A stretch of DNA of 12,550 nt from an uncultured Anaerosolibacter sp. Its GTDB lineage: Bacteria; Bacillota_A; Clostridia; Peptostreptococcales; Thermotaleaceae. The stretch lies in NCBI GenBank assembly GCA_937948705.1, contig CALECF010000173.1:1-12550 (forward strand), given 5' to 3'. Numbering within the stretch: the stretch's first letter is position 1; each line of letters begins with the position of its first letter. The position numbers and the translations under genes were made by a program. Below are positions 4,712-12,550 of the stretch, in pieces. Under the pieces are notes generated by a model. It was given only the letters and a program-made list of their open reading frames with translations. It was not told where the DNA came from and ran no database searches.

Positions 4712-6965
4712 AGAAGATAGTGCGTATCACATAAAGGTCTTTGGGATTGTGCAAGGAGTGGGATTCAGACCCTATGTTTATAATTTGGCCCATCAATACG
4801 CTCTTAGGGGTTTTGTAGGGAACAGTGGCGCCTCTCTAATCATCCATGTGGAAGGAAGAAAAAAGAATATTAAAGAGTTCATTCTCCATACGATCCATCA
4901 GCCCCCTAGTCTTGCACAGATAGAGAATATAAAAATAGTACGAGAGAATGAAGTTGGTTATGTTGGGTTTTCCATTCTGCCGAGCAATGATCATGAAGAG
5001 GGCTTCCGATTTATCTCTCCAGATGTGAGTGTATGCCCAGAATGTATCCATGAGATTTTAGATATTGAAAGTCGATGGCATCATTACCCATTCACCAACT
5101 GTACCAAGTGTGGACCAAGATATTCTATCATTCAAGATTTACCTTATGATCGAAAGAATACAACCATGAAGGATTTTGAAATGTGTTCAGATTGCAGAAA
5201 AGACTACGATGATCCATTAAACAGGAGATTTCATGCACAGCCTACCTGCTGCCCAGCATGTGGTCCTACCTTATCTTTATTGAATCAGCAAGGGGAAAGT
5301 ATTCAGTGTGAGGACGTTGTTACTACAACCATTGACCTAATAAAAAGTGGAAAGATCATTGCTATTAAGGGGTTGGGCGGATATCACTTGGTATGTAATG
5401 CTGAGGACGGAGAAGCTATCTTGCTGTTAAGACAGCGAAAGCATAGACCACACAAACCTCTTGCCGTTATGGCAAAAGATATAGAACATATTAAAGCATA
5501 TTGTTATGTGAGTGAAGTAGAAGACCGTTTATTGCAAAGCAACCGAAATCCAATTGTTTTATTGGATCGCAAGGAATTTTGTGATCTCCCTAAGATCATC
5601 ACTCCAGATACAAAAAAGCTTGGCATGATGTTACCCTATACGCCATTGCATCACATACTATTTCAGCATGATATTCATTTTCTTGTGGTGACTAGTGGAA
5701 ATATATCTAATGCACCTATTCAATATCAAGATGATGAGGCATGCATTGCTTTAAATTCAGTAGTAGACTACTTTTTAATCCACAATAGGCGAATACATTC
5801 GCCAGTGGATGACTCCGTTGTGAAGGTCTTTCAAAATCAGGAAATGGTAACCAGGGTGGGGAGAGGGTATGCGCCCTTAAGCTTGAAATTAGATGTAAAA
5901 AATGAAATCCTCGCATTGGGTGCAGAACAGAAGAGTACCTTCTCCCTTTCTAAGAATGGGTATGGATACATGAGTCAATATCTCGGAGATCTTAAAGATC
6001 TTGATGCTTATAGGCTTTATCAAAATACCATGGAGCACCTCACTGAGATGATCAGTTCTAATCCAAAAGCTATTGCCTATGACATGCATCCAGAGTTTAT
6101 TTCTAGGAGTAATCTTGATAAATATAAGGGAATAAAAGTTCCAGTCCAACATCATCATGGCCATATGGTTAGCTGTATGGCAGAACACAGATTAAAGGGA
6201 CCAGCCATTGGTTTAATTTATGACGGTACGGGCTATGGAACCGATGGCAATGTGTGGGGTGGAGAGTTTTTTCTAGGTACAGTGAAAGAATTTAAGAGAG
6301 TAGGACATTTCAAATATGTGTCTATTCAGGGTGGAGATCAGTCAATAAAAGAACCTTGGCGGATTGCTGTGTGTTATTTGGACACCCTAGGGTATGATTG
6401 TAGAAAATACCTACCAGGTATTGAAGAAGATAAAATAAATGTGATTCAACAGGCATTAAAAAGTAACATCAACTGCTATCGATCATCCAGTGTAGGCAGA
6501 TTGTTTGACTGTGTATCGGCTATATTGGGATTATGCTATCAAATATCTTATGAGGCCCAAGCTGCCATCATTCTTGAAAACATTACAAATCCAAAGATTA
6601 CTGATTCCTACAGCATGGATGTATTGGATGAGGGTGAAATGCTGCAAATAGATTATAAAAATCTTATAGGCCAAGTAATAGCAGATATAGAATACGGGGT
6701 ATCATTATCTACTGTTTCTACAAAATTCCATAATGCATTATCCCATATAACTGCCCAAGTCGTTCAAGTCTTGAGTAAAAGATATGGGTTATCAGAAGTG
6801 GTTTTAAGTGGTGGCTGCTTTGAAAATCAGTATCTTTTAAGCAATACTGTAAACGAACTAACTCATATGGGAATGAAAGTATTCTATAATAAGAAAATTC
6901 CAATCAATGATAGCGGTGTGTCCATAGGACAATTGATGGTGGCAGATCAAACAGTATTGGGGTGA
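4701..6965 (+). CDS. hypF: Carbamoyltransferase HypF
   Basis: HypF uses carbamoyl phosphate and ATP to place a carbamoyl group on the C-terminal Cys of HypE, the first step to the cyanide ligands of the active site. All domains are present in 754 residues. The acylphosphatase-like domain lies at about 9-95, with GIVQGVGFRPYVY. Two zinc-finger motifs follow: CPEC and CTKC at about 112-137, and CSDC with CCPAC at about 162-187. A YrdC-like nucleotide-binding domain lies at about 205-385 (IIAIKGLGGYHLVCNA). A Kae1-like carbamoyltransferase domain lies at about 395-754, with VQHHHGH, DGTGYGTDGNVWGGEF and LSGGCFENQYLL. The length is typical. It overlaps the HypA-like gene by 11 bases and is followed by hypC after four bases. 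Start choice is between GTG 4692 and TTG 4701. Confidence 0.97.
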   Translation: MLDKEDSAYHIKVFGIVQGVGFRPYVYNLAHQYALRGFVGNSGASLIIHVEGRKKNIKEFILHTIHQPPSLAQIENIKIVRENEVGYVGFSILPSNDHEEGFRFISPDVSVCPECIHEILDIESRWHHYPFTNCTKCGPRYSIIQDLPYDRKNTTMKDFEMCSDCRKDYDDPLNRRFHAQPTCCPACGPTLSLLNQQGESIQCEDVVTTTIDLIKSGKIIAIKGLGGYHLVCNAEDGEAILLLRQRKHRPHKPLAVMAKDIEHIKAYCYVSEVEDRLLQSNRNPIVLLDRKEFCDLPKIITPDTKKLGMMLPYTPLHHILFQHDIHFLVVTSGNISNAPIQYQDDEACIALNSVVDYFLIHNRRIHSPVDDSVVKVFQNQEMVTRVGRGYAPLSLKLDVKNEILALGAEQKSTFSLSKNGYGYMSQYLGDLKDLDAYRLYQNTMEHLTEMISSNPKAIAYDMHPEFISRSNLDKYKGIKVPVQHHHGHMVSCMAEHRLKGPAIGLIYDGTGYGTDGNVWGGEFFLGTVKEFKRVGHFKYVSIQGGDQSIKEPWRIAVCYLDTLGYDCRKYLPGIEEDKINVIQQALKSNINCYRSSSVGRLFDCVSAILGLCYQISYEAQAAIILENITNPKITDSYSMDVLDEGEMLQIDYKNLIGQVIADIEYGVSLSTVSTKFHNALSHITAQVVQVLSKRYGLSEVVLSGGCFENQYLLSNTVNELTHMGMKVFYNKKIPINDSGVSIGQLMVADQTVLG

Positions 6966-6969
6966 TGAC

Positions 6970-7203
6970 ATGTGTTTAGCTATACCTGCTGAAGTGATGA
7001 GTATTGACGGTGCATATGCCATTGTAGGTATTATGGGAGTAGAAACGAAGGTATATATTATGCTTATCGAAGAGCCAAGGATAGGTGATCATGTTCTGGT
7101 CCATGCAGGGTGTGCTATAGAAAAAATCAATAAAGAATACTATTCGTTCTTAGATGAGGAGTATAAACGAATATTGGACAGGGATGGACAAATAGATGAA
7201 TGA
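6970..7203 (+). CDS. hypC: Hydrogenase assembly chaperone HypC
   Basis: HypC is a 77-residue chaperone that binds HypD during assembly of the Fe(CN)2CO unit and then delivers it to the large-subunit precursor. It begins MCLAIPAEVMSIDG, the family signature; Cys2 becomes the N-terminal residue after Met removal and is the functional ligand. The remainder folds as a small beta-barrel (YAIVGIMGVETKVYI, HVLVHAGCAIEKI). Length is within the usual 70-95 residues. GGGGTGAT at 6959-6966, overlapping the end of hypF, serves as the ribosome site. It overlaps hypD by eight bases. Only one HypC/HybG-type gene is seen here. Confidence 0.97.
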   Translation: MCLAIPAEVMSIDGAYAIVGIMGVETKVYIMLIEEPRIGDHVLVHAGCAIEKINKEYYSFLDEEYKRILDRDGQIDE

Positions 7204-8260
7204 AAATCTGATAAGCCAGATGATAACAGAAATAAATGGATCTAATAAGCAGGAAATAAAAATAATGGAGGTCTGTGGAACCCACACCCATGCCATAGGT
7301 AAATATGGAATAAGGACATTGTTAATCCCTGATATTCAGTTATTATCTGGCCCAGGTTGCCCAGTTTGCGTAACCTCGGAAAGTACCATAAACGCGGCTA
7401 TACAGATACTGGAGAATGATAACGTGATACTGACTACTTTTGGTGATCTCGTTAGGGTAAGAGGGACATATGAAAGTATCTTAGATCAGCGGAGGAAAGG
7501 CAAAAGCATTACGATTCTTTATACACCATTTGAAGCATTGGAAATTGCCAAAAACAACAAGAATAAGATGGTTCTATTCCTTGCAGTTGGATTCGAAACC
7601 ACTGCTCCAGTGATTGCTTCTGTGATTCAACAGGCCAAGGAAAAAGGTATATCAAATATTTATTTTCTTTGCTCCTTAAAGCTTATGCCACCTATACTGC
7701 GATGTATCCTGGATCGAAACCATCACCATATTCATGGGATGATTTGTCCTGGGCATGTGGCAGCAGTAATGGGAGAGGAATACTTCCAGTTTATCGAACA
7801 GGAATATGATGTTCCAGCAGTAATAGCAGGATTTGAAGCGATGGATATCATTAGTGCTATCTATACAATCACCCAATCTATGTATGATTCAAGAATTAAA
7901 AAATTTGAGAACCAATATAAACAGTCCGTTCGAGTCCATGGAAATCCAATTGCAAAGAAAGCAATGGATGAAGTGTTTGAAGTTTCTGGGGGAGAGTGGC
8001 GGGGCATTGGATATATACAAGATTCTTCATTAACGATGAGAGCAAGCTATTCTCAGTTTGATGCGTTGAAGAAGTTTAATATACAACTTATTCCAAAACA
8101 AAATCCTTACCAGTGCATGTGTAAAGAAATTCTGCTCGGGATTAAAAAGCCAACAGAATGCAGTATGTTTGGAACAAGATGCACCTCGGAGCATCCTTTA
8201 GGGCCGTGTATGATCTCTAGTGAGGGTTCGTGCGCTTCCTATTACCGATATCGGCTATAG
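7196..8260 (+). CDS. hypD: Hydrogenase maturation factor HypD
   Basis: HypD is an iron-sulfur scaffold on which, with HypC, the Fe(CN)2CO group is built. It has 354 residues, a normal length. Catalytic Cys motifs are intact: C27 in MEVCGTHTH, and C55 and C58 in SGPGCPVCVTS. FLAVGFETTAP is the conserved central motif. The C-terminal Cys-rich region (CMCKEI, TECSMFGTRC, GPCMISSEGSC) holds the [4Fe-4S] cluster. ATG 7196 overlaps the end of hypC in the form ATGAATGA. The preceding ribosome site is weak (GGGATGG at 7181-7187), so expression probably depends on translational coupling with hypC. It is followed by hypE 14 bases after the stop. Confidence 0.97.
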   Translation: MNENLISQMITEINGSNKQEIKIMEVCGTHTHAIGKYGIRTLLIPDIQLLSGPGCPVCVTSESTINAAIQILENDNVILTTFGDLVRVRGTYESILDQRRKGKSITILYTPFEALEIAKNNKNKMVLFLAVGFETTAPVIASVIQQAKEKGISNIYFLCSLKLMPPILRCILDRNHHHIHGMICPGHVAAVMGEEYFQFIEQEYDVPAVIAGFEAMDIISAIYTITQSMYDSRIKKFENQYKQSVRVHGNPIAKKAMDEVFEVSGGEWRGIGYIQDSSLTMRASYSQFDALKKFNIQLIPKQNPYQCMCKEILLGIKKPTECSMFGTRCTSEHPLGPCMISSEGSCASYYRYRL

Positions 8261-8266
8261 AAGGAG
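8261..8266 (+). promoter_or_regulatory. Ribosome binding site that sets the hypE start
   Basis: AAGGAG stands eight bases before ATG at 8275, just after the hypD stop. An upstream in-frame GTG at 8230, inside hypD, has no such site. Confidence 0.7.
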
Positions 8267-8274
8267 AACATGTT

Positions 8275-9276
8275 ATGGATAGTACGATCCAATTATGCCA
8301 TGGAAATGGTGGAAGTCACACAATGGAGTTAATTAACAATATCTTTTATAAGCATTTTTACAATCCTATACTTTCTCAAGGGTTAGATGCTGCGGTATTA
8401 GAAGTTGGAAAAGAGAGAATTGCCTTCACAACGGATACATTTGTAGTAAAGCCGATTTTCTTCTCAGGTGGTGATATTGGAAAACTATCAATATGTGGTA
8501 CGATAAATGATCTAGTGGTCGTTGGAGCAAAACCTTTATATATCAGTTGCGGAATGATTATTGAAGAAGGTTTTGACATAGGATTGCTTGAAAGAATCGC
8601 AGCATCCATGGAGGAAACAGCCAACTTAGCAGGTGTAAAAATTGTAACTGGTGATACGAAGGTAGTAGAGAAAGGCGCGGTAGATCAACTTTTTATCAAT
8701 ACCAGTGGAATAGGTCAAATACATGATAATTATCATATAAAAGAAATTCTTCCAGGAGATCAAATTATTGTTACAGGTACGATTGCCGAACATGGAACCA
8801 CCATAGCAATTGAACAGTATAAACTAAAAGTAAAAGGTGATTTTAGAAGTGATTGTGCATCACTTCATGAAATATTAAAGTACCTGGAAGACTATATGGG
8901 CCATATCAAATTTATGAGAGATCCCACAAGAGGTGGCATTGCTACAACGCTAAATGAACTAGCAGTGCATTCTAGACATGGAATACGTATTGTAGAAAAA
9001 AACATTCCGATTCGAAAGGAAGTAACAGTAATAAACGAATTATTAGGATTAGACCCTTTATATATTGCTTGTGAAGGAAGAATGATTCTTGTTGTAGCCA
9101 AAGAAAAATCAAGAGAAATACTGCGTTGCATTCAACAGATGAGTAACTGTAAAGATGCTCAAATCATAGGAGAATTCTTAAAGGATAGAGAACCCAACGT
9201 ATTCGTTGAAAACAATTTTGGAGGTAAAAAGATAATAAAATCTTTAGAGGGAGAAATGATTCCTAGGATATGCTAG
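8275..9276 (+). CDS. hypE: Carbamoyl dehydratase HypE
   Basis: HypE dehydrates the thiocarbamoyl group received from HypF to a thiocyanate, using ATP, and donates cyanide to iron on HypC-HypD. It has 333 residues, usual for the family. Features seen are the N-terminal HGNGGSHTMELI, the ATP-binding PurM/SelD-like part with FTTDTFVVKPIFF and GDIGKLSICGTINDLVVVGA, GDTKVVEKGAVDQ, and RDPTRGGIATTLNELA. The C-terminus is PRIC, giving the invariant terminal Cys333 that carries the carbamoyl group. It is the last gene of the hydrogenase operon, so the set in this window is HypF, C, D and E with an atypical HypA-like protein and no HypB. Confidence 0.97.
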   Translation: MDSTIQLCHGNGGSHTMELINNIFYKHFYNPILSQGLDAAVLEVGKERIAFTTDTFVVKPIFFSGGDIGKLSICGTINDLVVVGAKPLYISCGMIIEEGFDIGLLERIAASMEETANLAGVKIVTGDTKVVEKGAVDQLFINTSGIGQIHDNYHIKEILPGDQIIVTGTIAEHGTTIAIEQYKLKVKGDFRSDCASLHEILKYLEDYMGHIKFMRDPTRGGIATTLNELAVHSRHGIRIVEKNIPIRKEVTVINELLGLDPLYIACEGRMILVVAKEKSREILRCIQQMSNCKDAQIIGEFLKDREPNVFVENNFGGKKIIKSLEGEMIPRIC

Positions 9277-9692
9277 GGGTCTAAATAGACAGGCATCGTA
9301 ATTTCTATATAATCACATTGTATTGAGTGACATCATTTAATTGAAAGAACCAGACTGCATTTAAATTTGTTGTAGCCATAACATCATTTTTCGTGCCTTT
9401 GTTTAATAAAGCTGTAAATAGAACTTGCAATGATAACTTTGCCATTACAAGTTCTATTTGATTATCCTTTTATTAATTATATTTTGTGATTTATACCTGG
9501 ATAGTATATTTGTGCTGCCATAAAATAGTGTGCAATAAGAAAGGAACACAAAAGATTATACGTATTAGGCAGATAAAGAACAGCAATTAAGAGAAGCTAG
9601 TATTCAGATAGCAAACCCTAGAAATAGGATACGTATTCAGTATATAATCAATACAATACTAGATAAAAATAAAACATTGAATATAAGGGTGA
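9277..9692. other. Intergenic region between the hydrogenase operon and the two-component genes
   Basis: About 416 bases of AT-rich DNA without a convincing gene. It holds an inverted repeat at 9416-9459 and, close to the regulator gene, a TATAAT at 9643-9648 and TACAAT at 9652-9657 that could be -10 boxes, neither with a good -35. ATACGTATT occurs twice, near 9558-9566 and 9629-9637. Confidence 0.5.
9416..9459. terminator. AT-rich inverted repeat, possible end of the hydrogenase operon transcript
   Basis: The left arm 9416-9432 pairs with the right arm 9443-9459: twelve perfect pairs (AAATAGAACTTG with CAAGTTCTATTT), one mismatch, then four pairs, around a 10-base loop. The arms are low in GC and the T tract after it is broken, so it is a weak or bidirectional terminator, or another transcript-end structure, about 140 bases after hypE. 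Confidence 0.45.
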
Positions 9693-10409
9693 ATGATGAT
9701 GGATAGACAAAAAAAGATTTTAGTCATTGATGATGAATATATGATCACGGATGTGGTGAAAAGCTATTTGGAGCACAACGCTTTTAAGGTCCATGTTGAG
9801 CATAATGGAAAAGAAGGTCTAAAAGCATTTCGAGATGTTAAACCAGACTTGGTTATATTAGATCTCATGCTTCCGGATTTATCAGGAGAGGAAATCTGTA
9901 AAGAAATCAGAAGAAGTTCAAGGACCCCTATTATCATGTTAACGGCCAAGGTGGAAGAGGAAGATATATTGACGGGTTTAGATATTGGTGCTGATGATTA
10001 TATGACAAAGCCCTTTAGCGGGAAGCAACTAATAGGGAGAATTAAAGCTGTTCTAAGAAGAACAGAAAGTGACCCAGTACCTCTTTTTAATATAATGACC
10101 TTTCATGGGGAGGATTTAGAGATTAATCTAGTAAACAATGAGGTTAGAAAAAATGGAGAACTGGTAAGACTAACGCCTAGCGAATATAAGATACTTCTTT
10201 CTTTAGCAAAGTATCCAAATAAAACCTACTCAAGAGATGAGCTGATTTTTATTGCATTGGGAGAAGAATTTGATGGATATGATCGAATTATTGACACCCA
10301 CATAAAGAAGTTAAGACAGAAGGTGGAAGACGATATAAAGAATCCTAGATACATACAGACTGTCCATGGATTTGGATATAAGTTCGGAGGCGGGAAAAAT
10401 GAAGCATAA
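9693..10409 (+). CDS. OmpR/PhoB-family response regulator
   Basis: This is a DNA-binding response regulator of 238 residues. The receiver domain (about 7-120) has the acidic pair D13 and D14, phosphoacceptor D57 in VILDLMLPD, T84 in MLTAK, and K106 in MTKPF. A winged-helix DNA-binding domain (about 135-233) follows, with LTPSEYKILLSLA, YSRDELI, RIIDTHIKKLRQKVEDD and IQTVHGFGYKF. Three consecutive ATG codons (9693, 9696, 9699) are possible starts; AAGGGTGA at 9685-9692 suits the second or third best. It overlaps the sensor kinase gene by 11 bases, so the two are co-translated. The target is unknown; direct repeats before the downstream glycosyltransferase are a candidate operator. Confidence 0.95.
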   Translation: MMMDRQKKILVIDDEYMITDVVKSYLEHNAFKVHVEHNGKEGLKAFRDVKPDLVILDLMLPDLSGEEICKEIRRSSRTPIIMLTAKVEEEDILTGLDIGADDYMTKPFSGKQLIGRIKAVLRRTESDPVPLFNIMTFHGEDLEINLVNNEVRKNGELVRLTPSEYKILLSLAKYPNKTYSRDELIFIALGEEFDGYDRIIDTHIKKLRQKVEDDIKNPRYIQTVHGFGYKFGGGKNEA

Positions 10410-11778
10410 ATTAAGGACGAGGTTGTCCATAACCCATGGAATTATGGCACTGGCTACCATTGGCATTATTGTATTACTGTCAAGTATGTTGGTTGATAGG
10501 CAGTTCATTGGCTTTGTAAACGATAACAATCAAAGAAAGGTAGAGAGTATCGTTCACGATATTTCTCATCAATATCATCTAGAATGGGATACTGAGAAAC
10601 TTGAAGAGACCGGCAGAAGAGCGTTAGAAGATGGGTTGATCCTATCAATCACTGATTCTACAGGGATGGTTATATATGATATAAAGAATACTACACAAAA
10701 AGATACGGAAGAATTACTCGCTCCTATCAATCGCAATATGAGGGACCATTATAGAAATTGGACAGGAGAATTAATAACAAGAAGAATTCCTCTAAGCCAT
10801 GAATATAAGAGCATAGGGGAATTGGTAATATCATATTATGGACCTTTTTATTTTACCGAAAGGGACTCAACCTTTATTAACTCATTACATGATGTATTGA
10901 ACATTACAGGAGTAGCCTCTTTAATTTCTGCTTTGGTCTTGGGATTGATCATCGCCAGACAGATTAGTATGCCCATCATTAGAGCCATACAAGTTACAAA
11001 GGAGATCGCAAGGGGGAATCTGAAAGAACGAGTCCATATAAAATCTGGTATGGTCGAGATAAAGGAATTATCCGATTCGGTTAATTTGCTTGCCAAGACA
11101 TTAGAAGAACATGAAGGTATAAGAAAAAGAATTGTAGCCGATGTTTCCCATGAACTAAGAACACCCTTATCTGCTATTCAGATTAACATGGAGGCCTTGG
11201 TAGATGGGATACTCCAACCTATCCCGACAAGACTGGAGGGGATTTATAAAGAAGTTATTAGAGTAAACCGCCTCGTAGGTGACCTGACGCAGCTAACAAA
11301 GTACGAAAGCCGAGGGGAGAAAATAAATAGTAGAAAGTTTGATTTAAGCAAGGTCATTGACTCTATTGTTACGACCTTTGAATCAGAAATTCATAATAAG
11401 AACCTAGCTATGATAGTAAAGGGGAATGTCCAGGAGATATCCGGTGATGAAGATAAACTTAGTCAAGCCATCGTAAATATCCTCTCAAATAGTATTAAAT
11501 ACTGTAAAGAATGTGGTTCTATTGTTATAGAAACAATATCACAAGAAAAAAGCGTTGTGATAAAGATCAAGGATGAGGGCATTGGAATACCTGCTGAGGA
11601 TTTGCCATATATTTTTCAGCGATTTTACCGAGTTGATAAATCAAGGGATAAAGAGACTGGAGGGGCAGGTATTGGCCTTACGATCACGAAAGAAATTATC
11701 GAGGCCCATGGGGGGACAATCTCTGTCGATAGCAAATTGGGAGAAGGAACCGAAACCATCGTCGTGTTACCGAAATAA
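10399..11778 (+). CDS. Membrane sensor histidine kinase
   Basis: This is the partner kinase of the preceding regulator, 459 residues. Order of parts: a first membrane helix at about 11-31, an extracytoplasmic sensing region at about 32-165 with no recognised domain, a second helix at about 167-187 (VASLISALVLGLIIA), a HAMP linker, a HisKA dimerisation domain with phosphoacceptor H251 in VSHELRTPLSA, then a HATPase domain with the N box (NILSNSIKY), DEGIGIP, FYRVDKSRDK and GAGIGLTI. There is no PAS domain, unlike PhoR or WalK. GGAGG at 10386-10390 fixes ATG 10399, eight bases downstream. An upstream in-frame ATG at 10366 lies within the regulator gene and lacks a site. The signal is unknown; nothing shows it controls the hydrogenase. 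Confidence 0.95.
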   Translation: MKHKLRTRLSITHGIMALATIGIIVLLSSMLVDRQFIGFVNDNNQRKVESIVHDISHQYHLEWDTEKLEETGRRALEDGLILSITDSTGMVIYDIKNTTQKDTEELLAPINRNMRDHYRNWTGELITRRIPLSHEYKSIGELVISYYGPFYFTERDSTFINSLHDVLNITGVASLISALVLGLIIARQISMPIIRAIQVTKEIARGNLKERVHIKSGMVEIKELSDSVNLLAKTLEEHEGIRKRIVADVSHELRTPLSAIQINMEALVDGILQPIPTRLEGIYKEVIRVNRLVGDLTQLTKYESRGEKINSRKFDLSKVIDSIVTTFESEIHNKNLAMIVKGNVQEISGDEDKLSQAIVNILSNSIKYCKECGSIVIETISQEKSVVIKIKDEGIGIPAEDLPYIFQRFYRVDKSRDKETGGAGIGLTITKEIIEAHGGTISVDSKLGEGTETIVVLPK

Positions 11779-11892
11779 AATAACATAAAAAAGTTTTCTT
11801 TGTTTCTCTTCACAAAATCTTCACAAAAAGTCCGTAAGATTAGAACATAACGAACAGACAACTTGTGGGAATTGTGTAAGGAGAGATGACAA
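11779..11892. other. Regulatory gap before the glycosyltransferase
   Basis: This 114-base gap has no hairpin terminator after the kinase, so read-through is possible. It contains the TTCACA direct repeat and a ribosome site AAGGAGA at 11878-11884, eight bases before the next ATG. Confidence 0.5.
11809..11825 (+). promoter_or_regulatory. TTCACA-N5-TTCACA direct repeat, candidate operator for an OmpR/PhoP-type regulator
   Basis: TTCACA at 11809-11814 is repeated exactly at 11820-11825, an 11-base period, one DNA helical turn. Tandem hexamers with this spacing are typical for PhoP/OmpR-family dimers, and the gene for such a regulator lies 1.4 kb upstream. TTCACA also differs from the -35 consensus TTGACA by one base. 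A possible -10, TAAGAT at 11835-11840, is at a poor distance, which would fit an activator-dependent promoter. Confidence 0.45.
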
Positions 11893-12550
11893 ATGAAGAG
11901 ACCAGCGATGTCTTTAATCATACCGGCATATAACGAAGAGAAGAGAATTTATAATACATTAATATCCGTAACAAAAGCAGTGAGACATTTTGAAATAGAG
12001 ACCAATGAGGAACTAGAAATCATTGTTGTTGATAATAATTCAAAAGATCGAACAGTAGAAATCGCTCAGATGTTTGGAGTAAAAATCGTTCGAGAAGAAC
12101 GTCATATTATAGCTGCTGTAAGAAATACAGGGGCAAAAGCAGCTCAAAGCGATATACTATGCTTTTTAGATGCAGATAGTGAGGTTAGTGAAAATATATT
12201 TAGCTTAGTTTATCAAGCAATGAAAACTGGCGAATATGTCGGTGGTGGGGCAAGAATGAAGTTGGATCAAGATGGACTATTGTATAAGGGATTATCATTT
12301 GGGTCATTGGTAATGTCTTATATCACAGGGGTGAGCGCTGTATTGATTTATACAAAACGAGAAACCTTTGAGAAACTTGGAGGGTTTGATGAAAAATACT
12401 ATGCAGGGGAAGATTTAAAATTTATATTTAAGCTTCGTACAGAGGGGAAGAGACTAGGGCAGCAGTTTAAGAATATCTATGATGGTTATGTGGTGACATC
12501 TGCAAGAAAATTTAATGCTATGAATTTGAAAGATGTCACTTTGTTTGCTA
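11893..12550 (+). CDS. Family 2 glycosyltransferase (3' end outside the window)
   Basis: The first 219 residues of a GT-A fold, family 2 glycosyltransferase are visible. MSLIIPAYNEEKRI is the N-terminal nucleotide-sugar-binding strand, VVDNNSKDRT follows, DADS at about residues 93-96 is the DxD-type metal and sugar-nucleotide motif, and GGFDEKYYAGEDLKF contains the acidic ED pair used for acceptor activation. It is probably cytoplasmic or membrane-associated and acts in cell-surface polysaccharide or lipid glycosylation; the donor and acceptor cannot be read. AAGGAGA eight bases upstream supports ATG 11893. It follows the sensor kinase on the same strand and may be a target of that system through the TTCACA repeat. 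No membrane helix is seen in the part present. Confidence 0.9.
   Translation, partial: MKRPAMSLIIPAYNEEKRIYNTLISVTKAVRHFEIETNEELEIIVVDNNSKDRTVEIAQMFGVKIVREERHIIAAVRNTGAKAAQSDILCFLDADSEVSENIFSLVYQAMKTGEYVGGGARMKLDQDGLLYKGLSFGSLVMSYITGVSAVLIYTKRETFEKLGGFDEKYYAGEDLKFIFKLRTEGKRLGQQFKNIYDGYVVTSARKFNAMNLKDVTLFA

Noticed and set aside
7833..8033. 66-codon plus-strand ORF inside hypD
   Set aside because: It is a shadow frame within a well-conserved gene with no ribosome site.
9569..9706. 45-codon plus-strand frame with protein-like composition (QQLREASIQIANPRNR) overlapping the regulator start
   Set aside because: It follows a TAG, has no start codon with a ribosome site and no family I recognise. 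It could be a fossil but support is too thin.
1..12550. CRISPR array, tRNA or rRNA genes, attachment sites
   Set aside because: No regularly spaced repeats, cloverleaf sequences or rRNA-like conserved stretches were seen on either strand.

Overview
The window looks like a low-GC Gram-positive chromosome, most likely an anaerobic clostridial Firmicute. The signs are AT-rich DNA, strong purine-rich ribosome binding sites, several TTG/GTG starts, tight overlapping operons and clostridial-type protein sequences. The species cannot be named from the sequence alone.

Positions 1 to about 1150 are a gene graveyard. They hold the 3' end of an unrecognised small ORF, a short C-terminal remnant of a UvrD/HelD-type helicase, a decayed IS200-like (RAYT) transposase with an in-frame stop, a 21-bp perfect terminator hairpin, and a possible minus-strand C-terminal fossil.

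Positions 1246-9276 form one same-strand, tightly coupled nine-gene operon for a soluble [NiFe] hydrogenase. The order is: a cytochrome b5-like heme protein with a Tyr/Cys/His-rich N-terminus, the hydrogenase small subunit, the large subunit, a C-terminal-processing protease, a short HypA-like protein without a zinc domain, HypF, HypC, HypD and HypE. HypF and HypE make the cyanide ligands. HypC and HypD assemble the Fe(CN)2CO unit. The protease trims the large subunit after nickel insertion. The HypA-like protein may help with nickel. No HypB, membrane cytochrome b, Tat signal or NAD-linked subunit is encoded here, so the cytochrome b5-like protein is the only visible candidate electron partner.

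The hydrogenase has two atypical sites. The small subunit has CxxN where the proximal cluster motif is normally CxxC. The large subunit reads RISGF where the family usually reads RIEGH, so the conserved Glu often assigned to proton transfer is absent.

Positions 9277-9692 are intergenic with an AT-rich hairpin. Then come an OmpR/PhoB-type response regulator and an overlapping membrane sensor histidine kinase (9693-11778). After a 114-bp gap with a TTCACA-N5-TTCACA direct repeat typical of OmpR/PhoP-family operators, a family 2 glycosyltransferase begins and runs off the end of the window.
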